Assembly (NCBI GenBank): GCA_022825725.1 | Contig: JAJDWE010000055.1 | Coordinates: 112,835-176,834 of the forward strand | From: Gemmatimonadota bacterium | GTDB lineage: Bacteria; Gemmatimonadota; Gemmatimonadetes; Palauibacterales; Palauibacteraceae | Direction: 5' to 3' | DNA length: 64,000 nt | Part shown: positions 37,272-46,473 of the stretch, one piece after another | How positions within the stretch are numbered: position 1 is the stretch's first letter | Layout: each line of letters starts with the position of its first letter | The notes under the pieces: model-generated | What the model was told of the DNA's origin: nothing | Database searches by the model: none | What the model saw: the letters and a program-made list of their open reading frames with translations, nothing else | Made by a program: the position numbers and the translations under genes

Positions 37272-39932
37272 CTAACGGCCCCAGTCCGCGGGGTCGGGGA
37301 TCCCGCGGCTGACGAGCACCTCCAGGGCGGGATCCACGGCCAGCGCCTCCTCTACGGCCCCGGCCAGTCCGGCGGGCGACGGATCCCGCAGCATCGCGCG
37401 CACCTGCCGGGTCGCGGGATCGCGCACGATGGCGGCAGCCGCGACGAGGCCGCTCTCGCCGCTCTCGCCGTCGAGCGTGAAGGACCCCCCGGGCCCGGAG
37501 AGCGTGAGACTCGCCAACTCGCCCGCCCACCCGGGCCGGACGGGCACGGCGAAGGCGAAACCCGAGCCGCCGTTCCCATCGGCGATCCGCCACATGTCGA
37601 AGCTCACCGCGAACAGTTCCTCACCCGACGCGTTCCGGCCGCGGATGCGATAGTCGCCGCCGCCCACGGGCGGAGATGGCGGAGCGTCGAGGACGAACGC
37701 GGGCTCCAGGTAGGGAACGCCTCCTTCGCTGACGCCTCCCCAGAGAAGCAGCGAGCGGGCATCGCCATCGGCTGCGGGGCTCGGGGCGGATTCGAGCGGC
37801 TCGCTGCGGCTGCGGAAGCGCATCGCGTTGTAGAAGTGATAGTCCCCGATCCAGTGCGGATCGCAGTATCCCATGATGTCGGCCCTGTCCGGCGGCACGA
37901 GTTGCCCGCCGTCGCGAAAGTCGTATCCCCACGCGCCGATGAATCCGCTCGCCTCGGGATACCACGGATCGGGGCCGACCGCGCTGCAAGGGGCGTGGCT
38001 GAGGCTCATGTTGTGACCCAACTCGTGCCCGATGATGTCGGCCCGCGGGTCGGAGAAGCTGACGAACCCGCCGACGTGCGCGATGCCTCCGCCGTCGCTG
38101 TTCGTCATCGTGCCCATGTAGTGCCGGGTGCCGCCCTCTGCGGCACGTATCGCCGCCGTCAGGCCCAGAAGCGCGCTCTGGCTGTTGGTGGATACCATCA
38201 CGCGCTCGTGCGGCGTGACCGTCATGTCCCCGATCGGGAGCAGCGTATGCGTGTCCCAGAAGAGTTCGTGCTCCGGGGTCAGGATGTTCACGAGGTTCAC
38301 GATCGAGGGATCCGGTTCCGAGGTCAGCACGAACGGAATCACCGTGAGATCGAACGTGGGCATCGCCCGGACGTTGACCGCGCGCCGGCCGCTATCGGGG
38401 ATCCGCCGCGTGAGTCCCAGGGTCGGGTCCAGCGTGCCGCCGGGATCCGTCTCGACGACGATCTCGAGCCCCGGCTGCACGACCCGCCCGGGAATCACGA
38501 CGTTCGCGGAACCGGCGAGATCACCCTCCTCGATCGCCGTCGGCACGGGATTCGACTGCGCGGGAACGTCGGCGACGTGGATTTCGGCGCCCTCCAGGTA
38601 GAACCGGGCCCGGACCGCCGGAAAATCGACGGACGCGCCCTCGGGGGCCGTGAGAAACACGCGCAGGAGCGCGGAATCGCCCGCGACGAGCGGTACGGGA
38701 AACTCCGATGACTGCACGGCCTGGGTGATTACGATCGACCCGTCCTGCCCGCATGTGGCGACCCGGTACCTGTAGAGGCGCTCCAGCCAGCCCCGGAAGG
38801 CGGGCTCGGCGGGCGCGCAGAGCCCCGAGCCTCCCAGGTGCAGTTGGACCAAGTCCCGGATCGAAGTCAGCTCGACGGGCAGCGGGCCGGACATCCCGGC
38901 GTTGCCGGACAGGTTCAGCGCGCGCAGCGTCACAAGGCGCCCGAACGTCGCGGGCACCGGTCCCTCGAGGTCGTTGCGCATGAACAGCAGATCCTCGAGC
39001 GCGGTGAGATCCCCCAGTTCGGGCGGCATCGGTCCCGTGAGATCGTTGTCGCTCAGATCCAGCAGACGCAGGTCGCGGAGGTTGCCCAGTGCGGCCGGGA
39101 TCGATCCCTCGAACCCGTTGCGGCTCAGATCCAGTTGATCCATGTAGCTGAAGTCGCCGAGCCACGGCGGGATCTCGCCGTCGAAACGGTTGTCGCTGAG
39201 GTTCAGCAGGAGGAGGATCGGCAGTCGCCCCAGCTCCGCCGGGATGGTCCCATCGAGTTCGTTTCGTGACAGCGTGAGGGTATGGAGACGGTCGAGGTCT
39301 CCGAGTTCCGGAGGGAGATGTCCGCGGAGCCCGTTGAACTCGAGGTCGAGATCCGTCACCCGCCCGTCGTCGTCCACGCTCACGCCGTACCACGTGTCGA
39401 GCGGCCGACCCGTCAGCCAGTTGTCGTCGTGGGTCCAGCCCTCGCCTCCCGTCGCCTCGTACAGCGCCTGGAGCACGACGTGGTCCGCCGTCACGGGCTC
39501 GGGCACGAGGACCCTGAAGTCCAGCCGGGCCTGCAGCGCCCCGGGATCGCGGGCCCGGATCGTGACCTGCGCCTCTCCCGGCGCGACCCCGACGACGGTG
39601 ACGGCAGCGTCGGAAAGCGAGACGGAGGCGACGCCGGCGTCGGAGGTCTCGGCCGAGAACCTGAGGGCGTCCCCGTCCGGATCCGTGAAATAGGCCCCCG
39701 CGTCCACCGTGAGCGTGTCGCCGGCCGCCAGTTCCTGCGGCGGGATCGTGCTCGTCGGCGTCGGCCGGCGGTTGGGAGTAGCGGTGGTTGGCGGCGCCGT
39801 GGCTTCGTCGCCGCACGCCGCAGCCGAGAGGATGGCGAACGCCAGCAGGCCCGCCGATACGACGGGCGAGGCTCTTCGCGGCCGGCTCAGGGGGCTCAGC
39901 GGTCGGCTCGCGAGGCGCCGCGGCCGCCTCAT
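37272..39932 (-). CDS. lipoprotein with leucine-rich repeats and zinc-metalloprotease motif
   Basis: Protein of 886 aa. Lipobox AFAILSAAAC (Cys about 40). Residues about 55-140: an Ig-like module with YFTDPDGDALRFSAETSD. Residues about 155-375: plant-type LRRs with the consensus LxxLxxLxLSxNxLxGxIPxxLG, e.g. LNLSDNRFDGEIPPWLGDF and LDLSDNDLTGPMPPELGDL. Residues about 400-700: a protease-like region with the zincin motif IIGHELGHNMSLSHAPC at about 633-649 (HExxHxxxxxH, third ligand His 646) and a later DIMGYCDP that could be the Met-turn. A beta-rich C-terminus ends the protein. Probably a surface-anchored protease whose LRRs bind protein or glycan targets (inference). Confidence 0.9.
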   Translation of the reverse strand: MRRPRRLASRPLSPLSRPRRASPVVSAGLLAFAILSAAACGDEATAPPTTATPNRRPTPTSTIPPQELAAGDTLTVDAGAYFTDPDGDALRFSAETSDAGVASVSLSDAAVTVVGVAPGEAQVTIRARDPGALQARLDFRVLVPEPVTADHVVLQALYEATGGEGWTHDDNWLTGRPLDTWYGVSVDDDGRVTDLDLEFNGLRGHLPPELGDLDRLHTLTLSRNELDGTIPAELGRLPILLLLNLSDNRFDGEIPPWLGDFSYMDQLDLSRNGFEGSIPAALGNLRDLRLLDLSDNDLTGPMPPELGDLTALEDLLFMRNDLEGPVPATFGRLVTLRALNLSGNAGMSGPLPVELTSIRDLVQLHLGGSGLCAPAEPAFRGWLERLYRYRVATCGQDGSIVITQAVQSSEFPVPLVAGDSALLRVFLTAPEGASVDFPAVRARFYLEGAEIHVADVPAQSNPVPTAIEEGDLAGSANVVIPGRVVQPGLEIVVETDPGGTLDPTLGLTRRIPDSGRRAVNVRAMPTFDLTVIPFVLTSEPDPSIVNLVNILTPEHELFWDTHTLLPIGDMTVTPHERVMVSTNSQSALLGLTAAIRAAEGGTRHYMGTMTNSDGGGIAHVGGFVSFSDPRADIIGHELGHNMSLSHAPCSAVGPDPWYPEASGFIGAWGYDFRDGGQLVPPDRADIMGYCDPHWIGDYHFYNAMRFRSRSEPLESAPSPAADGDARSLLLWGGVSEGGVPYLEPAFVLDAPPSPPVGGGDYRIRGRNASGEELFAVSFDMWRIADGNGGSGFAFAVPVRPGWAGELASLTLSGPGGSFTLDGESGESGLVAAAAIVRDPATRQVRAMLRDPSPAGLAGAVEEALAVDPALEVLVSRGIPDPADWGR

Positions 39933-40885
39933 TGGGCGGCGTGCGACAGCTGGCGCTCCAGATCCTCGAGCGCCGACCGCTCCCGGTCGGAACTCTCGAT
40001 GATGTGGTCCGCCAGGTACTCGATGTTGTCCACGGGCGCCTCCCCCGCGAGCGACTTGATCCCCACCGTGGCGACCCCTCCGAGCGCCTCGGCGATGTTC
40101 CGGGCCTCGGCGACGAACTGCAGCGCGAGCGCCTGAATCGTGCCCTCGGCCTCGGCGATCACGACGTCGGCCTTGCCCGACAGCTCCTCGAGGCGCCGCG
40201 ATTCCTCGATGTCACGGTTGCAGCGGTCCATGACCGCCAGCCGGGCGTCGCAGTCATTGTAGAACTTGCGGAGCGCCGCCGCCCGCGCGTCGAGCTTCCC
40301 GAGGGCCTCCCCGAGCTTCGCTTCGAGTCGGTCCGCGACCCGGCCCTGTGTCCGCGCGAGTTCGCTCTCCGGTTCGTCGCGAAGGCGTTCGCGCCAGTAC
40401 GCGGCGGAACGCTGCGCCTCATCCGCCGCCCGGGTGAGTTCCGACCGCGCTCGTCCCCACTCCGAGCCCCTTCCCAGCGTCCGCTCGCGGTGCGCCTGGA
40501 TTCGCTCCCGGAACTCCGTCACCGCGTACTCGTGTACACGGAGCACTGCCCAGGGCTCGCGCCGCCGGTAGGCGACGATTCCGTCCTCCGCCTCCTTCCG
40601 GATTGCGGACCGCCTCTGCCGGGCGGGATGGGCCTTGCCGAGCCCGTTCAGCGCCCAGAGCACGGCCGCGACGCCCAGAACGCCGAACATCCCCGGCCCG
40701 CCGCTTACGACGCCCGCATAGCACGACCCGACGATGACGAGCGGGACGACCCAGTGCGTGACCGACCGGGGGTCCCTGGTCCGCGAACGCGCCACCTCCG
40801 CATCGAGTTCGCGTTCGGCCGCCCCCGCCTCCCGCTCGAAGCAGCGGCGGGCGAGGGCGTCTATTGAAACGTCGGCCGCGCTCAA
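39929..40885 (-). CDS. membrane-anchored coiled-coil protein, unknown
   Basis: Protein of 318 aa. Two adjacent hydrophobic segments, about 43-61 (THWVVPLVIVGSCYAGVV) and 65-82 (GMFGVLGVAAVLWALNGLG), are followed by about 230 residues of charged helix with heptad character (ERTLGRGSEWGRARSELTRA, KLDARAAALRKFYNDCDARL). This predicts a membrane-anchored cytoplasmic coiled coil. The proposed start is TTG at 40885 with a poor ribosome site, so the N-terminus is uncertain. Its stop overlaps the ATG of the LRR-protease gene (ATGA), implying a joint operon. No family recognised. Confidence 0.75.
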   Translation of the reverse strand: MSAADVSIDALARRCFEREAGAAERELDAEVARSRTRDPRSVTHWVVPLVIVGSCYAGVVSGGPGMFGVLGVAAVLWALNGLGKAHPARQRRSAIRKEAEDGIVAYRRREPWAVLRVHEYAVTEFRERIQAHRERTLGRGSEWGRARSELTRAADEAQRSAAYWRERLRDEPESELARTQGRVADRLEAKLGEALGKLDARAAALRKFYNDCDARLAVMDRCNRDIEESRRLEELSGKADVVIAEAEGTIQALALQFVAEARNIAEALGGVATVGIKSLAGEAPVDNIEYLADHIIESSDRERSALEDLERQLSHAAQ

Positions 40886-40904
40886 GAGGCGCCGCTCTCG
40901 CCGA

Positions 40905-43900
40905 TCAGCTGGTGGCGCGGGGCGGGGTGCGCACGATCACGCCCGGTACGCCGGCCTCGCGCAGACGGTTGTTGAACTCGGCCACGTCCGTGTCGATGAT
41001 CTGCTGGAGCGTGCCCAGCCACCCGCCGAGTTCCTCCTCGAGTTCGTCGGCGCGGACCGCGGCCACCGCGTTCGGGCGGTCGTAGGTCGACGCGATGTAG
41101 CCGTACAGGTTGGCGATCTCGTTGTCGAGCATGGGCGGGAAGTTGAGCATGTCCTGCCCCGAGCGGTTCCTCGTCTGGAAGAGTTCCTCCTCCACGTCCG
41201 TGAGCTTCTCCCCCGCCGCGTCCGCCATCTCGGTGAAGTCATCGCCGTAGCCGGCCTCCTCCACGGACTCCGCGATGTCGCTCATCTGCGACCGGATCGA
41301 CCGCGCCTCGCGCACGGCGTCGTGCGACTGCTGCAGAAGACCGCGCACCCGGACCATCAGGTCGTGCTGCTGCCGCAGATCCGCGACCGTCACCTGGTCG
41401 GCCACCCGCGGATCGATGTGGACCGCCAGCGGCTGCGTCTGCGTCGCCTCGCCCGCCGTCAGACGCACCTCATAGCGCCCGGGCACGGCGGGCACGCGCC
41501 CCGTGAAGCCCCAGATCCGGGCACCCTGCACGAGATCGGGCCCCTCTCCCTGGAGATTCCACACCATCCGGTTCATGCCCGCGCTCGTCTGCAGGCGGTC
41601 CGGCGACCAGCTCGACCCGCGCCCGATCGCGGCCTTCGCCTCATCGTCCCACGAACCGGGGTTCGAGGAGTAGACCCGCACGACCTCGCCCCCCGCATCC
41701 ACGATCTCAAGGTCGATCGTCTCCTCCATCTCCTCGCCTAGCGCGAAGTAGATCGACGCCCCGCTGGGGAAGACGCCCTGCGCGCGCACCGCCTCGCGCG
41801 GCGTGTAGAGGTGGACATCGGACGCCAGCGTCGCCGCCGACATCGTCCGCAGCGGCGTCACGTCGTCGAGGATCCAGAACGAGCGGCCCTGCGTCCCCAT
41901 GACGAGGTCGCCCTCGTGCACCTGCATGTCCGTGATCGGCGTGATTGGCAGGTTCTGCTGGAAGCGCTGCCAGCTGTCGCCGCCGTCGAAGCTCACGTAG
42001 AGCCCGAACTCGGTGCCCGCGTAGAGGAGCCCCTCACGCACGGGGTCCTCCCGCACCACGCGCACGAAGTGGCCCGGCTCGATCCCGTTCGCCGAGAGGC
42101 GGGTCCAGCTCTCACCGTAGTCGTCCGTGCGCCACATGTAGGGGGTGTTGTCCTGCATCCGGTAGCGGTAGACGGCGACGTGCGCCCGCCCCGGGCCGTG
42201 CGCCGAGAGGTCGATCATGTTGACGGTCGAGAACTCCGGCAGGTCGCCCGGCGTCACGTCCGTCCAGGTCGCCCCGTCGTCCCGCGACACGTGGATGAGG
42301 CCGTCGTCCGAGCCCACCCACAGGACGCCCGCTTCGTGCGGCGACTCCTCGAAGGCGAAGATCGTCCCGTACATCTCCACCCCGGTGTTGTCCCACGTGA
42401 TGCGCCCGCCCGCGTGCAGCATCTTCGTCGTGTCGTTGCGCGTGAGGTCGGGGCTGATCGTCTCCCACGAATATCCGGCGTCCGAAGTCCGGTTCACGAA
42501 CTGGGACGTGTGATAGATGACGTCGGGGTTGTGCGGGGAGATCCGGATCGGCGCGTTCCACTGGAAGCGGTGCTTCATCGTCTTCGGCGCCTGCCCCAGC
42601 TGGAGCTGCGGATAGAGGAGCATCTGCCGCACGTCGCCCGTCTCGCGGTCCACCCGGTTGATGCTGCCGCCGTAGCAGCCCGCGTACGTCACGTTGGGGT
42701 TCCGCGGGTCGATCGCGATGTGGCCGCTCTCGCAGCCCCCGACCGCGGCCCAGTGCTGCGCCTGCTGCACCGCCGGCATCCCGCGGCTCGGCACCATGAT
42801 CGTGGAGTTGTCCTGCTGCGAGCCGTACACGCGGTAGGGGAACTGGTTGTCGACGAACACCCGGTACATTTCGGCCGTGACCTGGTTGTAGTAGGTGGAC
42901 CAGCTCTCCGCGCCGGTCGTCGTCACCTGGCCGCCGCCGTCGTTCGCCACGACCTGGAAGTCGGGGTTCTCGTAGTTGATCCAGAGGTCGTGCACGTCCC
43001 CGTGCGGGACGCCGTAGCTCTGCCACGTCACGCCCCCGTCGACCGACTTGTTGTAGCCCACGTTGAGGGCGTAGACCGTGTTCTCATCCACCGGATCCGC
43101 GTAGATGTGCGTGTAGTACCACGCCCGCTGCAGAAGTCCGCGGTCGCTGTTCACCCGCCGCCAGGTGTCGCCGCCGTCCTCGGAGCGGTAGACGCCGCCG
43201 CGGTCGTCGGACGCCTCGATGAGCACCCACACGCGGTCGGGGTTCGCCCGCGAGACGGTGACGGCGGACTTGCCGACGAGGCCGGTGGGGAGCCCGCCCT
43301 CGAGCCGGTCCCAGGTGTCCCCGCCATCGGTCGACCGGAAGACGCCGGACTCCTCCGAACCCGAGGTCGCGGTCCAGGGCTTCCGCTCGGCCCGCCACGC
43401 CGAGGCGAAGACGATGCGCGGATTCGACGGGTTGATCGCGAGGTCCACCGCGCCCGTGGAGTCGGAGATCGCGAGGACGTGGTCCCAGGTGTCGCCGCCG
43501 TCCGTCGTGCGGAACACGCCGCGCTCCGGGTTGGGGCCGAACGGGTCGCCGAGCGCCGCCACGAACGCGATGTCGGCATCGTGCGGATGGACCTTGATGT
43601 CGCCGATCTGGCCCGAGTTCGGGAGCCCGATGTGGGTCCACGAGTCGCCGCCGTTGGTACTGCGGTAGATGCCGATTCCCTTGGAGATGTTGCCGCGGAT
43701 GCAGGACGAGCCCGTGCCCACGTAGATGACGTTCGCGTCGCTGTCCGCCACGTCGATCGACCCGATGGCGCCCGTTCCGATGTAGCCGTCGGAGATGTTG
43801 CGCCAGTTGAGGCCGGCGTCGTCCGTGCGCCACACGCCGCCGCCGGTCGCGCCCATGAAGTAGGTGAGCGGCTGCTCGGTAATCCCCGCCACGGCGGTGC

Positions 43901-44078
43901 TGCGGCCTCCCCGGGGCGGCCCGATCGAGCGGAAACTGAGGCCCGCGACGTCGGCGGAGTCGAAGACCACCGCCTCCTGGGCTGCGAGCGCCGAGGGCGC
44001 GACGGCGAGGTCCGCCGCGCCGAAAACGGCTGCGGCGAGGGTGAACGTGGTCGGCGTGAGGATGGCCAGCTTGCGCAT
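40905..44078 (-). CDS. secreted sortilin/BNR-type multi-propeller protein
   Basis: Protein of 1057 aa with a signal peptide (LTPTTFTLAAAVFGAADLAV, cleavage near ALAAQ). Asp-box repeats recur through residues 70-720: WRTDDAGLNWRNI, YRSTNGGDSWTHI, FRTTDGGDTWDHV, FRSTDGGDTWDRL, YRSEDGGDTWRRV, HVSRDDGATWTDV, YVSFDGGDSWQRF; FRSIGPPRGGRSTAVAGI is the family N-terminal block. The last 300 residues hold a beta domain (RYEVRLTAGEA) and a helical tail. Two or more beta-propellers of the VPS10/sortilin type are expected. Often annotated glycosyl hydrolase, but no catalytic site can be shown. ATG at 44078 with AGGAGCGAG upstream. Confidence 0.9.
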   Translation of the reverse strand: MRKLAILTPTTFTLAAAVFGAADLAVAPSALAAQEAVVFDSADVAGLSFRSIGPPRGGRSTAVAGITEQPLTYFMGATGGGVWRTDDAGLNWRNISDGYIGTGAIGSIDVADSDANVIYVGTGSSCIRGNISKGIGIYRSTNGGDSWTHIGLPNSGQIGDIKVHPHDADIAFVAALGDPFGPNPERGVFRTTDGGDTWDHVLAISDSTGAVDLAINPSNPRIVFASAWRAERKPWTATSGSEESGVFRSTDGGDTWDRLEGGLPTGLVGKSAVTVSRANPDRVWVLIEASDDRGGVYRSEDGGDTWRRVNSDRGLLQRAWYYTHIYADPVDENTVYALNVGYNKSVDGGVTWQSYGVPHGDVHDLWINYENPDFQVVANDGGGQVTTTGAESWSTYYNQVTAEMYRVFVDNQFPYRVYGSQQDNSTIMVPSRGMPAVQQAQHWAAVGGCESGHIAIDPRNPNVTYAGCYGGSINRVDRETGDVRQMLLYPQLQLGQAPKTMKHRFQWNAPIRISPHNPDVIYHTSQFVNRTSDAGYSWETISPDLTRNDTTKMLHAGGRITWDNTGVEMYGTIFAFEESPHEAGVLWVGSDDGLIHVSRDDGATWTDVTPGDLPEFSTVNMIDLSAHGPGRAHVAVYRYRMQDNTPYMWRTDDYGESWTRLSANGIEPGHFVRVVREDPVREGLLYAGTEFGLYVSFDGGDSWQRFQQNLPITPITDMQVHEGDLVMGTQGRSFWILDDVTPLRTMSAATLASDVHLYTPREAVRAQGVFPSGASIYFALGEEMEETIDLEIVDAGGEVVRVYSSNPGSWDDEAKAAIGRGSSWSPDRLQTSAGMNRMVWNLQGEGPDLVQGARIWGFTGRVPAVPGRYEVRLTAGEATQTQPLAVHIDPRVADQVTVADLRQQHDLMVRVRGLLQQSHDAVREARSIRSQMSDIAESVEEAGYGDDFTEMADAAGEKLTDVEEELFQTRNRSGQDMLNFPPMLDNEIANLYGYIASTYDRPNAVAAVRADELEEELGGWLGTLQQIIDTDVAEFNNRLREAGVPGVIVRTPPRATS

Positions 44079-44217
44079 GGGGCTCTCGCTCCTGTTACGG
44101 CGGCACATTGATCCGGTTGCGGACCCGCGGAAACCGACGGCCGGTGCCGGTCGGGACCCGCGGGAGCGCCAACCTAGATTATCCAAGGGCGCCGCGACAA
44201 TCACGGCGGGTGGGCGG

Positions 44218-44625
44218 CTATCCCGCGTGAGGGAACACGAGGTCGACGGTTCGGCGTGCGCAGTCGCGGGCCTCTGCCGCGTCCGCCCTCGAGTAGAACC
44301 CCGATGGAGTGAGATCCTCCGCGCCGTAGAAGGCGAGTTCAAGATCCCGCCGGAGCCGCCGCGACACATCCGCCAACCACTCGACCCGGGCGACCAGATC
44401 TGCGGGGAACCGGTCCCTTTCAGCCAGCAGCACCCCCGAGACATCGTGGGCGCGCGGCGGATTCACCCCGCACGAGCGGAGCAGGGCCTTCAGCGCCAGT
44501 TCCACGACCTCCTGGGACTCGCTGACCACATCCGGCCAGCTTTCGGCGTCAAACAACACATCCAGCGCCGGCAGACGTACCTTCGCGCGCCGAGCGTAGT
44601 CCCGAGCGAGTGCCGGGTTCCTCAC
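44218..44625 (-). CDS. HEPN domain protein without nucleotidyltransferase partner
   Basis: Protein of 135 aa, all helical. ARDYARRAKVRLPALDVLFD, WPDVVSESQEVVELALKALL and FYGAEDLTPSGFYSRADAAE fit HEPN proteins of the HEPN/MNT type, where the middle helix carries QEVVELALKALL. A strict RxxxxH RNase motif is not clear; RAHDVSG is the only Arg-His stretch. GTG at 44625 overlaps the upstream PLP-enzyme stop by 4 nt. The usual MNT partner gene is absent on either side, so it may be an orphan or work with another protein. Confidence 0.8.
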   Translation of the reverse strand: MRNPALARDYARRAKVRLPALDVLFDAESWPDVVSESQEVVELALKALLRSCGVNPPRAHDVSGVLLAERDRFPADLVARVEWLADVSRRLRRDLELAFYGAEDLTPSGFYSRADAAEARDCARRTVDLVFPHAG

Positions 44626-45920
44626 GCGCCGCTCCCTGCTTCGGTGAAGAAGTGGCGCAGGCGGCGGATCACGAGGGCGTCCTCGCCTTCGCGGAGGAGG
44701 CGGGTGCGGATCGTCATCAGGTAGGCGAGGCGGGGCTCCCCGGCCATGAGTCCGGCTTTCGCCTCGTCGGTCGTGAGGGGGATGACTTCGGGGTCCCAGG
44801 TGAGTTCCACGTCCTCGTAGCCCGCCGTGTTCGTCACGACCTCGGCGGTGAGGCCGCGGACGTCGGCGAGACCTGCGGCGATGCGGCGGGCCATGTCGGA
44901 CCAGCCCGCGACCCACGACTCGACATCGCGCGCCACGTAGCGGTCCAGGGCCACCAGGAGACCGACGATCTCCTCCTTCCCGACCTTCATGCCCCGGCCG
45001 ATGCCATCGTTCGGCGAGGCGTTCAGACGTGCCGCTTCGACGAGGTCCGCCCGCCCGGCGAGGATGCCGGACGACTGCGGGCCGCCGATCCCCTTGCCGC
45101 CGCTGATCACGATCAGATCGGCCCCCGCCTCGACGAACTCCACGAGACCCACCCCGGTCGGGAGGTCAGATGCCATGTCCACGAGCACGGGGACGCCCGC
45201 CGCGCGCCCGATCTCGATCTGCTCGCGCACGGTCATGACCTCGGATCCCGGGGCCGGCGCCCAGTCCACCGGGGCCGGAGGCGCGAACATCGTCTGGCGT
45301 TCGGCCGTCGCGAGGGCGGCGATCATCGCCGTCCGCTCCGAGAGCGCGGCGCGGAAGTCCTCCCGCGTCTCCGCCTCGACGATCGTCATCCCCGCGTCCC
45401 GGTACGCCCGGTCGTACCCGAACCGGTGCGGCGTCTGGATCAGACACTCGCGCCGCGGCCACGTGGGAAGGGGAAGCGCGTGGACCCGCGCCGGATCCGT
45501 GCCGGTCAGGCACCCCGCGGCCCCCAGCACCATGGCCGAGAACCCGCCGGCCGTCACGAGCGCGGCCTCCGTCCCGAGCCGCTCCGCGATCCGCGCCCCC
45601 GCCGCCTCGAACAACTCGTTCATATCGACGAAGAACTCGTTCGCCTCGGCCATCGCCGCGATGACCTCCGCGTCCATCCGCCCGCCGCCCAGCCGGGAGA
45701 CGTGCTCGTGCGCCGGAAGGTGCGGCCGGACGCCGAGAAGGCGCGTATAGATGTTGTCGCGGTAGCGCGCTTCGAGCGCATCCGGATCGGTCGGCCACTC
45801 CTCCGCGCCCACGCCCTGCCCGCTGCCCCCCGTCCCCGTCCCGCACCCCGAAAGGCCGATCGTGAGCCCCGCCGCCCCCGCGCCCGACCGGATCACAAAC
45901 CCCCGCCGACCGACCGTCAC
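44622..45920 (-). CDS. SelA-like PLP-dependent enzyme with Tat/lipoprotein-type signal
   Basis: Protein of 432 aa. The N-terminus GRRGFVIRSGAGAAGLTIGL ends in SGCG, a twin-Arg signal with a lipobox-like Cys. The remainder is a fold-type I PLP enzyme of the SelA/aminotransferase V-like class: LGGGRMDAEVIAAMAEANEF, AALVTAGGFSAMVLGAAGCL, VLVDMASDLP (cofactor Asp), and ISGGKGIGGPQSSGIL with the Schiff-base Lys. Related proteins are named selenocysteine synthase or D-glucosaminate ammonia-lyase-like. No selB or selD is near, so selenium metabolism is unlikely. An exported PLP enzyme is unusual. GTG at 45920 overlaps the BrnA stop. Confidence 0.85.
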   Translation of the reverse strand: MTVGRRGFVIRSGAGAAGLTIGLSGCGTGTGGSGQGVGAEEWPTDPDALEARYRDNIYTRLLGVRPHLPAHEHVSRLGGGRMDAEVIAAMAEANEFFVDMNELFEAAGARIAERLGTEAALVTAGGFSAMVLGAAGCLTGTDPARVHALPLPTWPRRECLIQTPHRFGYDRAYRDAGMTIVEAETREDFRAALSERTAMIAALATAERQTMFAPPAPVDWAPAPGSEVMTVREQIEIGRAAGVPVLVDMASDLPTGVGLVEFVEAGADLIVISGGKGIGGPQSSGILAGRADLVEAARLNASPNDGIGRGMKVGKEEIVGLLVALDRYVARDVESWVAGWSDMARRIAAGLADVRGLTAEVVTNTAGYEDVELTWDPEVIPLTTDEAKAGLMAGEPRLAYLMTIRTRLLREGEDALVIRRLRHFFTEAGSGA

Positions 45921-46207
45921 TGGTCCTCGCCCTCTCCGGTATCCTCGAAGTTTCCGGTCCGGTACCGCACGTAGCTCTCGAGCACGCGGTTCATTCGCGT
46001 CTGGTAGCCTTTCCCCGGAGCCTTGAAATAGGCCAGCACGGACCGTTTGACGCGCATCGTGATCTGGTCGGTGAGATCCGGTTCGACGAGCGCCGCCCGC
46101 TCCCAGAACCCCTCGTCGAGTTCGGGGATGTCGCTGAAGTCGATGCTCTCGTCCTTCACTGCCGCAATCTGCTCGGGAGTGAGGGGCCTATCGTAGCGTC
46201 CGCTCAT
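45917..46207 (-). CDS. brnA: BrnA-type antitoxin
   Basis: Protein of 96 aa. Acidic N-terminal half (KDESIDFSDIPELDEGFWER) that binds the toxin and a C-terminal ribbon-helix-helix: ITMRVKRSVLAYFKAPGKGY followed by QTRMNRVLESYVRY. BrnA dimers neutralise BrnT and repress the operon. It starts with ATG at 46207, 20 nt inside the brnT gene, the usual toxin-first order. Confidence 0.95.
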   Translation of the reverse strand: MSGRYDRPLTPEQIAAVKDESIDFSDIPELDEGFWERAALVEPDLTDQITMRVKRSVLAYFKAPGKGYQTRMNRVLESYVRYRTGNFEDTGEGEDQ

Positions 46208-46466
46208 GGTAGACTCTCCGTTCCTTGCGCGATGCCGGACGGGCTGAGATCAGACGGACGCGCCCACGGCGCTCGGTGTGGGCCACCACGATCAGCGCTC
46301 CGGGCTCCACGCAGCCAATGCTGATGTGGCGGTCCTCACCGTACTCTTGGCGACGGTCGGGCGACGTTGCGACCGTCCCCTCAAAGATGCGCTTGGCGGT
46401 GTCGAACCCGATGCCGTGCTTGCGGATGTTCGTCTGGTTCTTGATCTCGTCCCATTCGAATTCCAT
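46188..46466 (-). CDS. brnT: BrnT-type RNase toxin
   Basis: Protein of 92 aa with the complete BrnT fold: FEWDEIKNQTNIRKHGIGFD at the N-terminus (catalytic Lys/His region), IFEGTVATSPDRRQEYGEDR, IVVAHTERRGRVRLISARPA and SRKERRVYHE. BrnT is a RelE-like ribonuclease that halts translation. Catalytic Arg/His residues appear intact. The gene is first in its operon and its ATG lies only 7 nt after a consensus -10 box. Confidence 0.96.
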   Translation of the reverse strand: MEFEWDEIKNQTNIRKHGIGFDTAKRIFEGTVATSPDRRQEYGEDRHISIGCVEPGALIVVAHTERRGRVRLISARPASRKERRVYHERTLR

Positions 46467-46473
46467 TGACTCG

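Noticed and set aside
40905..44078. Exo-alpha-sialidase or glycosyl hydrolase activity
   Set aside because: Only Asp-box repeats are visible; no sialidase Arg triad or catalytic Tyr/Glu pair could be identified.
41811..44111. Plus-strand frame of 766 codons
   Set aside because: Antisense to the sortilin-like gene, low-complexity His/Arg/Val composition, no signal or domain.
44622..45920. Selenocysteine synthase SelA as a true annotation
   Set aside because: The enzyme has an export-type signal and no selB, selD or tRNA-Sec nearby; only the fold relationship is supported.
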